DNA of 17,769 nucleotides from an uncultured Rheinheimera sp. (lineage in GTDB: Bacteria; Pseudomonadota; Gammaproteobacteria; Enterobacterales; Alteromonadaceae), in NCBI GenBank assembly GCA_943913835.1, contig CALTZU010000063.1, positions 1 through 17,769 on the forward strand, in the 5' to 3' direction. The notes below the pieces were generated by a model. The model made no database searches, was not told the DNA's origin, and was given only the letters and a program-made list of their open reading frames with translations. The stretch's first letter is position 1. Each line of letters opens with the position of its first letter. Of this stretch, positions 1 to 6,068 are shown piece after piece. Both the position numbers and the translations under genes were made by a program.

Positions 1-70
1 CCCCGGTTTTCCTGCGCCTGTATTCTGCTGTTATGCTTGTGTTGTGTTTTGTATATATGTTGAACCCCCA

Positions 71-607
71 ATGGATTTGAAACAATTACAGCTATCTATA
101 CAACAGCCTGATTTAGCCCCTATTGAACTCTGGGATCCAGCCTTTTGCGGTGATCTCCCCATTCGTATCGATCGGCAAGGAGATTGGTTTTATCAGGACT
201 CAAAAATACAGCGACCACAGTTGGTTCAGCTTTTTGCTTCAGTACTTACCCGGCAGCAGCAAGAGTATTTTTTGCTGACGCCTGTTGAGAAAGTACGGAT
301 TCAGGTTGAAGATGCCGCCTTTGTTATTGTTGCAATTGACCACCAGACCGATACGGGGGTACTGATCGCGACTACTAATTTAGGCCAGCAGGTATTAATT
401 AATGCTGAACGCCCGATGTTCTTACAAGCACAGCCAGACGGGCAACTGTTGCCTTATTTAAAGCTCTGGCGCGGCTTAACGGCCAAGTTCAACAGAACTG
501 CCTATTACCAGCTGGCCGCTCTGGCGTTTGCTGTGCAAATTGAAGGGAAAACCTCGCTACAAATATCTTCTGCTGGCGTAAATTTTGAACTCGGAGTAAT
601 GGACTAG
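71..607 (+). CDS. DUF1285 family protein
   Basis: A 178-aa soluble protein that I recognise as a DUF1285-type protein from the N-terminal LWDPAFCGDLPIRIDRQGDW segment followed by a beta-rich body. The family is common in proteobacteria and has no established biochemical role that I can cite. No signal peptide or membrane segment is visible. I prefer the ATG at 71 (MDLKQL) because family members begin just before such a helix. An in-frame GTG at 44 would add nine residues, and neither start has a good Shine-Dalgarno sequence. The next gene starts 126 nt downstream behind its own candidate promoter, so co-transcription is not required. The family call is fairly sure; function is unknown. Confidence 0.8.
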   Translation: MDLKQLQLSIQQPDLAPIELWDPAFCGDLPIRIDRQGDWFYQDSKIQRPQLVQLFASVLTRQQQEYFLLTPVEKVRIQVEDAAFVIVAIDHQTDTGVLIATTNLGQQVLINAERPMFLQAQPDGQLLPYLKLWRGLTAKFNRTAYYQLAALAFAVQIEGKTSLQISSAGVNFELGVMD

Positions 608-656
608 CCATTGGTCCCGTATCTAAGGCTCTGTATCGCATTCATTTTTTCTGTAC

Positions 657-685
657 TTGATGCTTTTCCAATCCTGTCTCATAGT
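657..685 (+). promoter_or_regulatory. Candidate sigma70 promoter of the first amidohydrolase
   Basis: TTGATG (657-662) and CATAGT (680-685) are separated by 17 nt, with three or four matches each to the -35 and -10 consensus. The start codon is 49 nt further on. The resulting leader contains a small hairpin, GCAGCT/AGCTGC (695-712). Motif reading only. Confidence 0.35.
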
Positions 686-733
686 CGATACCAAGCAGCT
701 GGAAAAAGCTGCGTTCATCCAACAGGAGACATA

Positions 734-2014
734 ATGAAACTGCAACTCTCACTTCTTACCAGTGCTCTATTGCTTGCCGGAACAGCACAAAGCGCTACTC
801 TGATCCATGCTGGCAAACTGATCACCGCTGAAAACGACAAAGTGCTGACCGAATACACCGTAGTTGTTGAAGACGACAAAATCATAGCCGTCGAGTCCGG
901 TTATAAAACTCCGGCAGAGGGCGATAAAGTCATCAACTTAAAGAATCACACAGTAATGCCCGGTCTAATGGATATGCACACCCATTTCTCCACCCAAATG
1001 GGACCCGGAGCTTATACTGAAGACTTCTTATTGAACGAGGCAGACGTGGCTTTACGTGGTGCTACTTTTGCTGAAAAGACGCTGCTTTCCGGTTTTACCA
1101 CTGTTCGTGAGTTAGGTGATGTGCATCACAGCAGTACTGCTCTGCGTAAAGCCATCAATGCAGGATATGTTAAAGGGCCACGAATTTACACAGCGGGCAA
1201 ATCTATTGCCACTACTGGTGGTCATGCCGATCCAACCAATGGAGTGGCATATGCCCTGATGGGCGACCCTGGTCCAAAAGATGGTGTAGTGAACGGTCCT
1301 GACGAAGCTCGTAAAGCTGTGCGTCAACGCTATAAGGAAGGTGCAGACCTAATCAAGATCACTGCTACCGGCGGTGTGTTGAGTGTTGCCAAAAGTGGTT
1401 CCAATCCACAGTTTAACAGCGAAGAACTAAAAGCTATTGTTGAAACCGCCAAAGACTATGGTATGACAGTGGCCGTTCATGCCCATGGTAAAGAAGGCAT
1501 GGACAGAGCCATTGAGGCTGGAGTGGATTCGATAGAACATGGCACTTTGATGGACAAGGCGACCATGAAACTTATGAAAAAGCATGGTACCTATTATGTT
1601 CCGACCATCAGCGCAGGTAAATGGGCGGCGGAAAAAGCGGCCATGCCGGGTTTTTTCCCTGAGCTGGTGCGGCCTAAAGCTTTAGCTATAGGGCCTAAAA
1701 TTCAGCAAACTTTTGCTAATGCTTACAAAGAAGGTGTGAAAATAGCTTTTGGTACTGATGCAGGTGTAGGAGCTCATGGTGATAACTGGCGTGAATTTGT
1801 CTTTATGACAGAAGCTGGAATGCCAGCTATCGAAGCAATACAGTCTGCTACTATTACTTCGGCTCGTTTGTTAAAAGTCGATCAGGAGCTGGGGTCTGTT
1901 ACAACAGGTAAAATTGCCGATTTAGTGGCTGTTCCCGGTGATCCACTGCAGGATATACAGCAAATGGGCAAAGTCAGTTTTGTGATGAAAGCCGGGGTTG
2001 TATACAAAGAATAA
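734..2014 (+). CDS. Secreted binuclear-metal amidohydrolase (Xaa-Pro/Xaa-Arg dipeptidase-like)
   Basis: A 426-aa member of the amidohydrolase superfamily (COG1228/imidazolonepropionase-like branch). The start is the ATG at 734, six bases after AGGAG (724-728). It opens a signal peptide (MKLQLSLLTSALLLAGTAQS), which indicates periplasmic export. A longer reading from 611 lacks this logic. The full metal site is visible: H82-T-H84, K208 (LIKIT, the lysine carboxylated in this subgroup), H249 in VHAHG, H269 in EHG and D342 in GTDAG, so the enzyme should be active. Characterised relatives hydrolyse Xaa-Pro or Xaa-Arg/Lys dipeptides; the substrate here is not readable from sequence. It is a paralogue of the enzyme at 15416-16693. 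The gene ends in a terminator shared with the convergent DUF2489 gene. Confidence 0.88.
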   Translation: MKLQLSLLTSALLLAGTAQSATLIHAGKLITAENDKVLTEYTVVVEDDKIIAVESGYKTPAEGDKVINLKNHTVMPGLMDMHTHFSTQMGPGAYTEDFLLNEADVALRGATFAEKTLLSGFTTVRELGDVHHSSTALRKAINAGYVKGPRIYTAGKSIATTGGHADPTNGVAYALMGDPGPKDGVVNGPDEARKAVRQRYKEGADLIKITATGGVLSVAKSGSNPQFNSEELKAIVETAKDYGMTVAVHAHGKEGMDRAIEAGVDSIEHGTLMDKATMKLMKKHGTYYVPTISAGKWAAEKAAMPGFFPELVRPKALAIGPKIQQTFANAYKEGVKIAFGTDAGVGAHGDNWREFVFMTEAGMPAIEAIQSATITSARLLKVDQELGSVTTGKIADLVAVPGDPLQDIQQMGKVSFVMKAGVVYKE

Positions 2015-2022
2015 CTGCAAGC

Positions 2023-2062
2023 CGAACTAAAAAAGGCAGCTTTCGCTGCCTTTTTTAGTTCG
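2023..2062. terminator. Bidirectional Rho-independent terminator
   Basis: A perfect 18-bp inverted repeat with a TTTC loop. The core GGCAGC/GCTGCC is flanked by A6 on the left and T6 on the right, so it can terminate both the amidohydrolase transcript and the opposing yihI-DUF2489 transcript. The stop codon of the DUF2489 gene (2055-2057) lies inside the right arm. Confidence 0.92.
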
Positions 2063-2519
2063 ATTTCTGGTCCGTGAAATATTCCAGTAGCTTGTGCACA
2101 TCGGCCATGATTTCAGCTTTTAGGTCAATTTCTGCCTGTTCGCGCAGGTGATCCAGATGCCGGATTTCTTTTTTATCACGCTCTTTACGTGCCTGATGAG
2201 TTGGCATGTCTTTGACAACATCATACATTTTAAACAATCCAGGATAGGTCTGAATCGCATTAGGTTTGTCAGGGAGTTGCAAATGATCCAACAAGACCCA
2301 AATCCGCAATGCGCCTTCAGACAACTCACATTGTTCCTCACGCATGGCTTTGGCGATCAAGACTATACTTTGCGTCAGGTCGGAATTTTTGGCGTCAACG
2401 ACCTGCTGCTGCTTTAATTCTTGTTGTTTGATTAACCACAATAAACGCCCCAGGTAAAAACTCAGGCCGCCAATAATTAAACCAGCTGCACAGGTGGCTA
2501 GTATCCAGTTGATGGTCAA
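2055..2519 (-). CDS. DUF2489 membrane-anchored protein
   Basis: A 154-aa protein with one N-terminal transmembrane helix (about residues 4-30, WILATCAAGLIIGGLSFYLG), then a charged, mostly helical cytoplasmic domain. I recognise it as DUF2489, a family typically encoded directly after yihI in Vibrio and Alteromonadales. Its function is unknown. The start is TTG at 2519: no ATG or GTG occurs upstream in frame after the yihI stop, and the next Met is beyond residue 55. A good Shine-Dalgarno sequence, AGGGGA, lies about 7 nt upstream and overlaps the last codons of yihI. Only two bases separate the genes, so the pair is translationally coupled or at least one operon. Confidence 0.85.
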   Translation of the reverse strand: MTINWILATCAAGLIIGGLSFYLGRLLWLIKQQELKQQQVVDAKNSDLTQSIVLIAKAMREEQCELSEGALRIWVLLDHLQLPDKPNAIQTYPGLFKMYDVVKDMPTHQARKERDKKEIRHLDHLREQAEIDLKAEIMADVHKLLEYFTDQKSN

Positions 2520-2521
2520 AC

Positions 2522-3076
2522 TTATTCCCCTAAAAACTCTTTACGCCAATCAGTACGTTCCAATTTAGCCAAAGGATCTAATTCTTCCTCTTCAGCCTGA
2601 TCTTCTTCTAAACCAAGCAGAGCAACAAGCTCTGCGTGACGTGCTGTTTTGGCATTAAAGTACTTGGCGTCTTTGCCTGTCAGGATTTCACCTTGGTCTA
2701 CTTTATCTAACAATTCCAGCAGCTTTTCATCGTTCTCAAGCAGAGCTAATTCTTGCTCTGGTGGCATCGCAGGCTCCTTTGCCTTGCTCAACTGTACTAC
2801 TGGCTTGAACTGCTTAGGCTGTGCCATCAGTTTTTGCTCTGCTTCAGTCACTACTAAAGCAATAGGTTTTTTGCTGCCATGGCGCGGGTCTTTTGAGCCT
2901 TTTGCTGATTGTTTCTGCTTATCTTCAGCTGATGGAGAATGGCGACTACCGGATTTTAAGCCTGCACCTTTCTTTTTAGTTTCAGGCGCGCGCGTACGGT
3001 CCTGACGAGCTTCTTCAGCCGGTCTGTGTCTGGTACCAAGTGGGCCTGAGGTGCGAGTTTTTTTAATCCGAGTCAT
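2522..3076 (-). CDS. yihI: YihI, Der (EngA) GTPase-activating protein
   Basis: A 184-aa protein. The N-terminal half is very basic and low in complexity (MTRIKKTRTSG..., RHRPAEEARQDR). It is followed by the conserved stretch DPRHGSKKPIALVVTE and an acidic C-terminal helical domain (LALLENDEKLLELLDKVDQG). This is the layout of E. coli YihI, which stimulates the GTPase Der and tunes late 50S assembly. The ATG at 3076 follows TAGGT on the minus strand. It lies upstream of, and nearly abuts, the DUF2489 gene. Its nearness to engB and to a Csr-type RNA mirrors the enterobacterial order yihA-csrC-yihI. It is somewhat longer than the roughly 170-aa E. coli protein. Confidence 0.92.
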   Translation of the reverse strand: MTRIKKTRTSGPLGTRHRPAEEARQDRTRAPETKKKGAGLKSGSRHSPSAEDKQKQSAKGSKDPRHGSKKPIALVVTEAEQKLMAQPKQFKPVVQLSKAKEPAMPPEQELALLENDEKLLELLDKVDQGEILTGKDAKYFNAKTARHAELVALLGLEEDQAEEEELDPLAKLERTDWRKEFLGE

Positions 3077-3129
3077 ATATGTTACCTACAAAAAAGGGCG
3101 CGTATTTTAACCAGTTTATCTCAGAAAAC

Positions 3130-3777
3130 CTAGGTATTTCGTTTTTTAAATAACACGACGTCATCTGCAGGAAATTCAAGCCCGAGTTGATCACGTTTTG
3201 CTAGAAATTCAAAAGTACGTTGGTGAAAAAAGCTGATATGAGTGGGGTCGTTTTTATAATGCCAGCTGCTAAAGCTATCTTGATCTATGTAACGCTTCGT
3301 CATCAGAGCCAACACACCTTGAGGCAATAGTAAATTTAACCACAAGCGCCACTCTTTGGCCGGATGAACAAAATGCTCTATCGCTTCGGTACAGCTGACG
3401 AAATGATAATATCGCTGCAAAGCTTCAGGTTCCGGAGCATAAAATGGATCCCAAAGGTGCATCTGCTTGCCTGCTTCGTTCAATATCTTTGCTAACAATG
3501 GCCCTGGGCCGCAGCCAAAATCTAATCCGTTAGTTTGCTCTGGTGTCAGAGTATTCAGCAGTGGCACAGATAAACGCGATAAAAACTTACGGTAGCCTGG
3601 GTCGTCCAATTCATTTCGGTGCAAATCGTATTGCGCCTTTTCCTGTTCTGCTGTTAGCAAAGTAGTGCGATCTGCAAAGACTAAAAAACACTGCAAACAT
3701 TGAAAGTAGTCACGTCTTTTGTCCGTACAAAATAGTTGAGTTTGTTGATGCTGACACAAAGGGCATACTGAATTCAT
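3130..3777 (-). CDS. Class I SAM-dependent methyltransferase with N-terminal zinc ribbon
   Basis: A 215-aa protein. Residues 5-30 carry two CxxC pairs (C5-P-L-C8 and C27-L-Q-C30), a likely zinc ribbon. Residues 85-92 (LDFGCGPG) are the glycine-rich SAM-binding motif I, followed by an acidic WDPF loop and a CTEAIEHF motif like those of the methyltransferase-11/23 clan. The substrate is unknown. It reads as a complete, compact enzyme. The start is ATG at 3777. The upstream minus-strand sequence shows no convincing Shine-Dalgarno sequence, and the T-tract of an intrinsic terminator ends only about 9 nt before the ATG, so expression may depend on read-through or on a very short leader. It lies 53 nt upstream of yihI on the same strand. 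Confidence 0.85.
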   Translation of the reverse strand: MNSVCPLCQHQQTQLFCTDKRRDYFQCLQCFLVFADRTTLLTAEQEKAQYDLHRNELDDPGYRKFLSRLSVPLLNTLTPEQTNGLDFGCGPGPLLAKILNEAGKQMHLWDPFYAPEPEALQRYYHFVSCTEAIEHFVHPAKEWRLWLNLLLPQGVLALMTKRYIDQDSFSSWHYKNDPTHISFFHQRTFEFLAKRDQLGLEFPADDVVLFKKRNT

Positions 3778-3785
3778 GGTGAGAA

Positions 3786-3820
3786 TAAATAAAAAGGGCG
3801 GTGTAAGATGTTACCGCCCT
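3786..3820 (-). terminator. Rho-independent terminator of the Csr-type RNA
   Basis: On the minus strand AGGGCGGT pairs with ACCGCCCT (8 bp) around the 10-nt loop AACATCTTAC, followed by TTTTTATTTATT. It lies immediately before the methyltransferase start codon, so it also acts as a potential attenuator for that gene. Confidence 0.85.
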
Positions 3821-4159
3821 CTATATAAGGTGTCTAGCGCGACACATAATCTGCTTGAAGTCGTCCTGACGGGAGTTCAACACCCTGTCTGCACAAGTTC
3901 CCTATATTTTTACGCAAATTCCCTATAAAAATAATTATTCGCGATCGTCCTGATGCTTAGTGGTCCATCCATGCGTTGTGTAAAATACACACTGTCATCA
4001 TCTTGATGCTGCAAAAATGTACTGATGCACTGCTGCTTTCCGTGCCTGCTATCCATGTTTTTAAACGTTACTAAATGTAACGGACTTAAATCTACTCCGA
4101 TTTTTCAGAATGGCAATACAGTGGTATAAAAAAAACACAAAAAAAATGAACTTTTTTGT
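3786..4159 (-). ncRNA. CsrB/CsrC/RsmZ-type CsrA-sequestering RNA (candidate)
   Basis: A roughly 370-nt minus-strand transcript inferred from five signals. A UvrY/GacA box lies upstream (4213-4230), and a perfect TATAAT lies at 4171-4166. There are nine GGA motifs, two of them in CAGGACG. Small hairpins present GGA in the loop: ATC-AGGAC-GAT (3954-3944), GTC-AGGAC-GAC (3870-3860, reinforced by TTGAA/TTCAA) and TGG-ATGGA-CCA (3971-3961). TATAGGGAA occurs twice 21 nt apart. A strong terminator follows (3820-3786). E. coli csrC occupies the same place, between engB/yihA and yihI. Csr RNAs titrate the translational regulator CsrA. The 5' end is uncertain: the first 40 nt are U-rich, and a second possible start lies near 4117. 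The GGA count is lower than in E. coli CsrB. Confidence 0.75.
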
Positions 4160-4165
4160 AATTCC

Positions 4166-4171
4166 ATTATA
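4166..4171 (-). promoter_or_regulatory. -10 box for the Csr-type RNA
   Basis: A perfect TATAAT on the minus strand with no good -35, as expected for a promoter that needs an activator. A start near 4159 would place the centre of the UvrY/GacA box at about -62. An alternative -10, TATACC, lies near 4127 on the same strand. Confidence 0.5.
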
Positions 4172-4212
4172 AATCAATTGGTTATGTTGCTCGTTTCGGA
4201 TTTTTTCAGTTG

Positions 4213-4230
4213 TGTGAGTCATGTCTTACA
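4213..4230 (-). promoter_or_regulatory. UvrY/GacA (BarA-UvrY, GacS-GacA) binding site
   Basis: The + strand reads TGTGAG-TCATGT-CTTACA and the minus strand TGTAAG-ACATGA-CTCACA. This is the TGTrAG-N6-CTTACA upstream activating sequence known for csrB/csrC and rsmY/rsmZ promoters. The only gene start it can serve is the minus-strand RNA below it, because the neighbouring protein gene ends at 4349. Confidence 0.75.
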
Positions 4231-4234
4231 CTGC

Positions 4235-4250
4235 TGTGAGATATATCGCA
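4235..4250. promoter_or_regulatory. CRP-like site
   Basis: TGTGA-GATATA-TCGCA matches nine of ten positions of the CRP core TGTGA-N6-TCACA and lies 4 nt from the UvrY/GacA box. cAMP-CRP is known to act on Csr RNA expression in enterobacteria. Role inferred. Confidence 0.45.
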
Positions 4251-4293
4251 CAAAGGAAAACGAAATCTTAAGCTTGGAAAATACCTACAGTTC

Positions 4294-4326
4294 AAAAAAA
4301 CAAAAAGCCAGGCATGGTGCCTGGCT
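4294..4326 (-). terminator. Rho-independent terminator of cytochrome c4 gene
   Basis: AGCCAGGCA pairs with TGCCTGGCT (9 bp, 3-nt loop). On the minus strand it is followed by TTTTTGTTTTTTT. It lies 22 nt beyond the cytochrome stop codon. Confidence 0.9.
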
Positions 4327-4348
4327 TTGTCTGCGGGAGTGCCGGCTC

Positions 4349-4975
4349 TTAGTGCAAGCCACCAACATATTTTGATAGTATTTCGATATCTTCATCGGTC
4401 AGCTTTTTAGCAACGTCACGCATCATGCCATTCATATCATTGGCGCGTGAGCCGCTACGGAACGCTTCCAGCTGAGTTTTAACATAAGCCGCATGTTGGA
4501 ACGAAATTTTTGGGAAGCCAGCTAAGCTATGACCTACACCTCGTGGACCATGACAAGCGATACAGGCAGCAATGCCCCGATCCAAATCACCACCACGGAA
4601 TAACTTCTCACCTTTAGCGACCACATCTTCCGGCGTGCTACCTTCTTTCATGGTTTGGCTTGAGAAGTAAGCAGCCAGGTCTTTCATATCCTGTTCGGAT
4701 AAAGCGGCAACCATACCTGCCATAACAGCGTTGTTGCGACCTTCTTTGCCACCTGTAGTAGCTCCGAGCTTAAATTCTTTTAATTGCTTAAAAATATAAC
4801 CAGCGTGTTGACCAGCAATTTTTGGATATAAATCTGTTGGGCTATTTCCATCCATGCCATGGCAGGCTGCACAAGTCACGGATTTGGCTTTACCTGCTTC
4901 TGCATCCCCATCGGCTGCATAAGCTGTACTGATTAACCCTAAAAAGAGCGTGAGTGGAATTGCGAATTTTTTCAT
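4349..4975 (-). CDS. Cytochrome c4, periplasmic diheme electron carrier
   Basis: A 208-aa protein with a Sec signal peptide (MKKFAIPLTLFLGLISTAYA, cut before ADGDAEAG). It has two class I cytochrome c domains, with heme-binding CAACH at residues 35-39 and CIACH at 138-142. Candidate axial methionines lie near residue 85 and in the NDMNGMM segment (181-185). This duplicated layout and length are those of cytochrome c4, a donor to terminal oxidases such as cbb3. The start is the ATG at 4975, preceded on the minus strand by ACGGA; a longer reading to 5020 would put charged residues before the signal peptide. It is divergent from engB, an arrangement seen near polA/engB in other gammaproteobacteria. 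It ends in its own terminator. Confidence 0.93.
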   Translation of the reverse strand: MKKFAIPLTLFLGLISTAYAADGDAEAGKAKSVTCAACHGMDGNSPTDLYPKIAGQHAGYIFKQLKEFKLGATTGGKEGRNNAVMAGMVAALSEQDMKDLAAYFSSQTMKEGSTPEDVVAKGEKLFRGGDLDRGIAACIACHGPRGVGHSLAGFPKISFQHAAYVKTQLEAFRSGSRANDMNGMMRDVAKKLTDEDIEILSKYVGGLH

Positions 4976-5156
4976 TTTTTTTCCGTCTCTGTCCGCATTG
5001 AACCGCCAGTAATCTGGCAACCAAGTTGAATAACCCTACATTTTATGTCTATTTTACACGAATCTTGCGCAGATAGAATCCCATAAATCACAGTAAAGCT
5101 TCTGTGGATCTTCAGGATCCGTTACACTATAGCCAAATTTACAGCCGGAGCTGACA

Positions 5157-5771
5157 GTGTACAAAGCGATCATCAATTATCAGAAAGCAACTTTTCTGAC
5201 CAGTGCCCCTGATATTAAGGCTCTGCCCGCAGATACGGGTATCGAAGTTGCCTTTGCTGGTCGTTCAAACGCCGGCAAGTCCAGTGCGTTAAATACGCTG
5301 ACACGGCAAAATGGTTTAGCCCGCACCAGTAAAACACCAGGTCGTACTCAGTTGATCAACACTTTTGCTTTAGCAGAAAACCAGCGGCTGATCGATTTGC
5401 CTGGTTACGGTTTTGCGAAAGTTCCTTTGGCCGTTAAAGAGAAATGGCAAAAGGCTTTGAGTGAATACCTGATCAAACGCCAAAGCTTAAAAGGCATTGT
5501 GATTCTAATGGATATTCGCCATCCGTTGAAAGATTTGGATCAGGATTTAATTCATTGGGCTGTACAAAGTGATTTGCAAGTTTTATTGCTGCTCACTAAA
5601 GCTGACAAGCTAAGCCCGGGACCTCGTAAAAAAGTCCTGCTGGAAGTTACAGAAGCTTCTATGGCTTTTATGGGCGACGTGACAGTACAAGTGTTCAGCT
5701 CTTTGACTAAATTAGGTCTGCCTGAGTTAGAACAAAAACTGGATCAATGGTTTAGTGCGGCACAAGAATAA
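5157..5771 (+). CDS. engB: EngB/YsxC/YihA ribosome-biogenesis GTPase
   Basis: A 204-aa TrmE-Era-EngA-EngB-Septin-like GTPase required for late 50S subunit assembly. All G motifs are visible: G1 GRSNAGKS (35-42), G2 TPGRTQ, G3 DLPGYG, G4 TKAD, and G5 in the FSSL segment. It can be followed along nearly its whole length against E. coli YihA (e.g. MDIRHPLKDLDQ, QVFSSLTK). The start is GTG at 5157, with GGAG 6 nt upstream (5147-5150). The N-terminus (YQKATFLTSAPDI) fits the family, so the rare start codon is credible. It is divergent from cytochrome c4 and followed by a strong terminator. In this synteny block it faces the sRNA genes and polA on the opposite strand. Confidence 0.96.
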   Translation: MYKAIINYQKATFLTSAPDIKALPADTGIEVAFAGRSNAGKSSALNTLTRQNGLARTSKTPGRTQLINTFALAENQRLIDLPGYGFAKVPLAVKEKWQKALSEYLIKRQSLKGIVILMDIRHPLKDLDQDLIHWAVQSDLQVLLLLTKADKLSPGPRKKVLLEVTEASMAFMGDVTVQVFSSLTKLGLPELEQKLDQWFSAAQE

Positions 5772-5772
5772 G

Positions 5773-5832
5773 TTTTAGCAAAATTTTACTTCGACAAAGC
5801 AGAGCATGAGTCTCTGCTTTTTTTTGCTAAAA
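5773..5832 (+). terminator. Rho-independent terminator of engB
   Basis: The inner stem is AAAGCAGAG/CTCTGCTTT (5796-5820) with a T8 run. An outer stem, TTTTAGCAAA/TTTGCTAAAA (5773-5782 with 5823-5832), encloses it. It starts directly after the engB stop codon. Confidence 0.88.
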
Positions 5833-5884
5833 ATTTTGCAAAGCAATGCGAAGATGTTGAAGGGCTGGCATTTTTGAAGCGCTG

Positions 5885-5918
5885 AAAAAAGAAAACCGGC
5901 CCTTTTGAGGAGGCCGGT
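5885..5918 (-). terminator. Rho-independent terminator of the candidate sRNA
   Basis: ACCGGCC (5895-5901) pairs with GGCCGGT (5912-5918) around a 10-nt loop. On the minus strand TTTTCTTTTTT follows. No protein gene on this strand needs it, since Spot 42 already ends at 6069. This is itself evidence for a transcript in between. Confidence 0.85.
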
Positions 5919-5987
5919 CATAGCAAACGGGGAGAAGCTATTCAATAATTTCAAATCAACAGGGTGTCTTGGATTAACAAGACACGG
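5885..5987 (-). ncRNA. Candidate trans-acting sRNA downstream of Spot 42
   Basis: A roughly 100-nt transcript on the minus strand, not recognised as a known family. Its promoter is good: TTCAAA (6017-6012), 16 nt, then TATAAT (5995-5990). The RNA would fold into three hairpins. SL1 is GTGTCTTG/CAAGACAC (5985-5964, 8 bp, 6-nt loop). SL2 is ATAGC/GCTAT (5941-5920) with a 12-nt loop TTCTCCCCGTTT. The terminator stem is ACCGGCC/GGCCGGT with TTTTCTTTTTT. An AU-rich single-stranded stretch lies between SL1 and SL2. The C-rich loop can pair with GGGGAGAA-type Shine-Dalgarno sequences, and the U-tail suits Hfq. There is no open reading frame of note. The 5' end is known only to a few nt. Confidence 0.7.
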
Positions 5988-5989
5988 CT

Positions 5990-6017
5990 ATTATACATAA
6001 AATTATGAATGTTTGAA
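5990..6017 (-). promoter_or_regulatory. Sigma70 promoter of the candidate sRNA
   Basis: TTCAAA (6017-6012), a 16-nt AT-rich spacer and a perfect TATAAT (5995-5990) on the minus strand. It lies 52 nt past the Spot 42 terminator and points at the 8-bp hairpin that begins about 5 nt later. Confidence 0.65.
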
Positions 6018-6068
6018 GTATTTGCTCTAAAAAATCTAATTTTATTTCAGTTTTTCTGATCGACAGAC

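Noticed and set aside
1..70. Possible tail of an upstream gene or promoter
   Set aside because: Too short to support any call; TATATA near 52 is not paired with a credible -35.
4178..4375. 65-codon + strand reading frame
   Set aside because: It runs through the UvrY box, the CRP-like site and the cytochrome c4 terminator into the cytochrome gene on the other strand. It has no ribosome-binding site and an unprotein-like composition.
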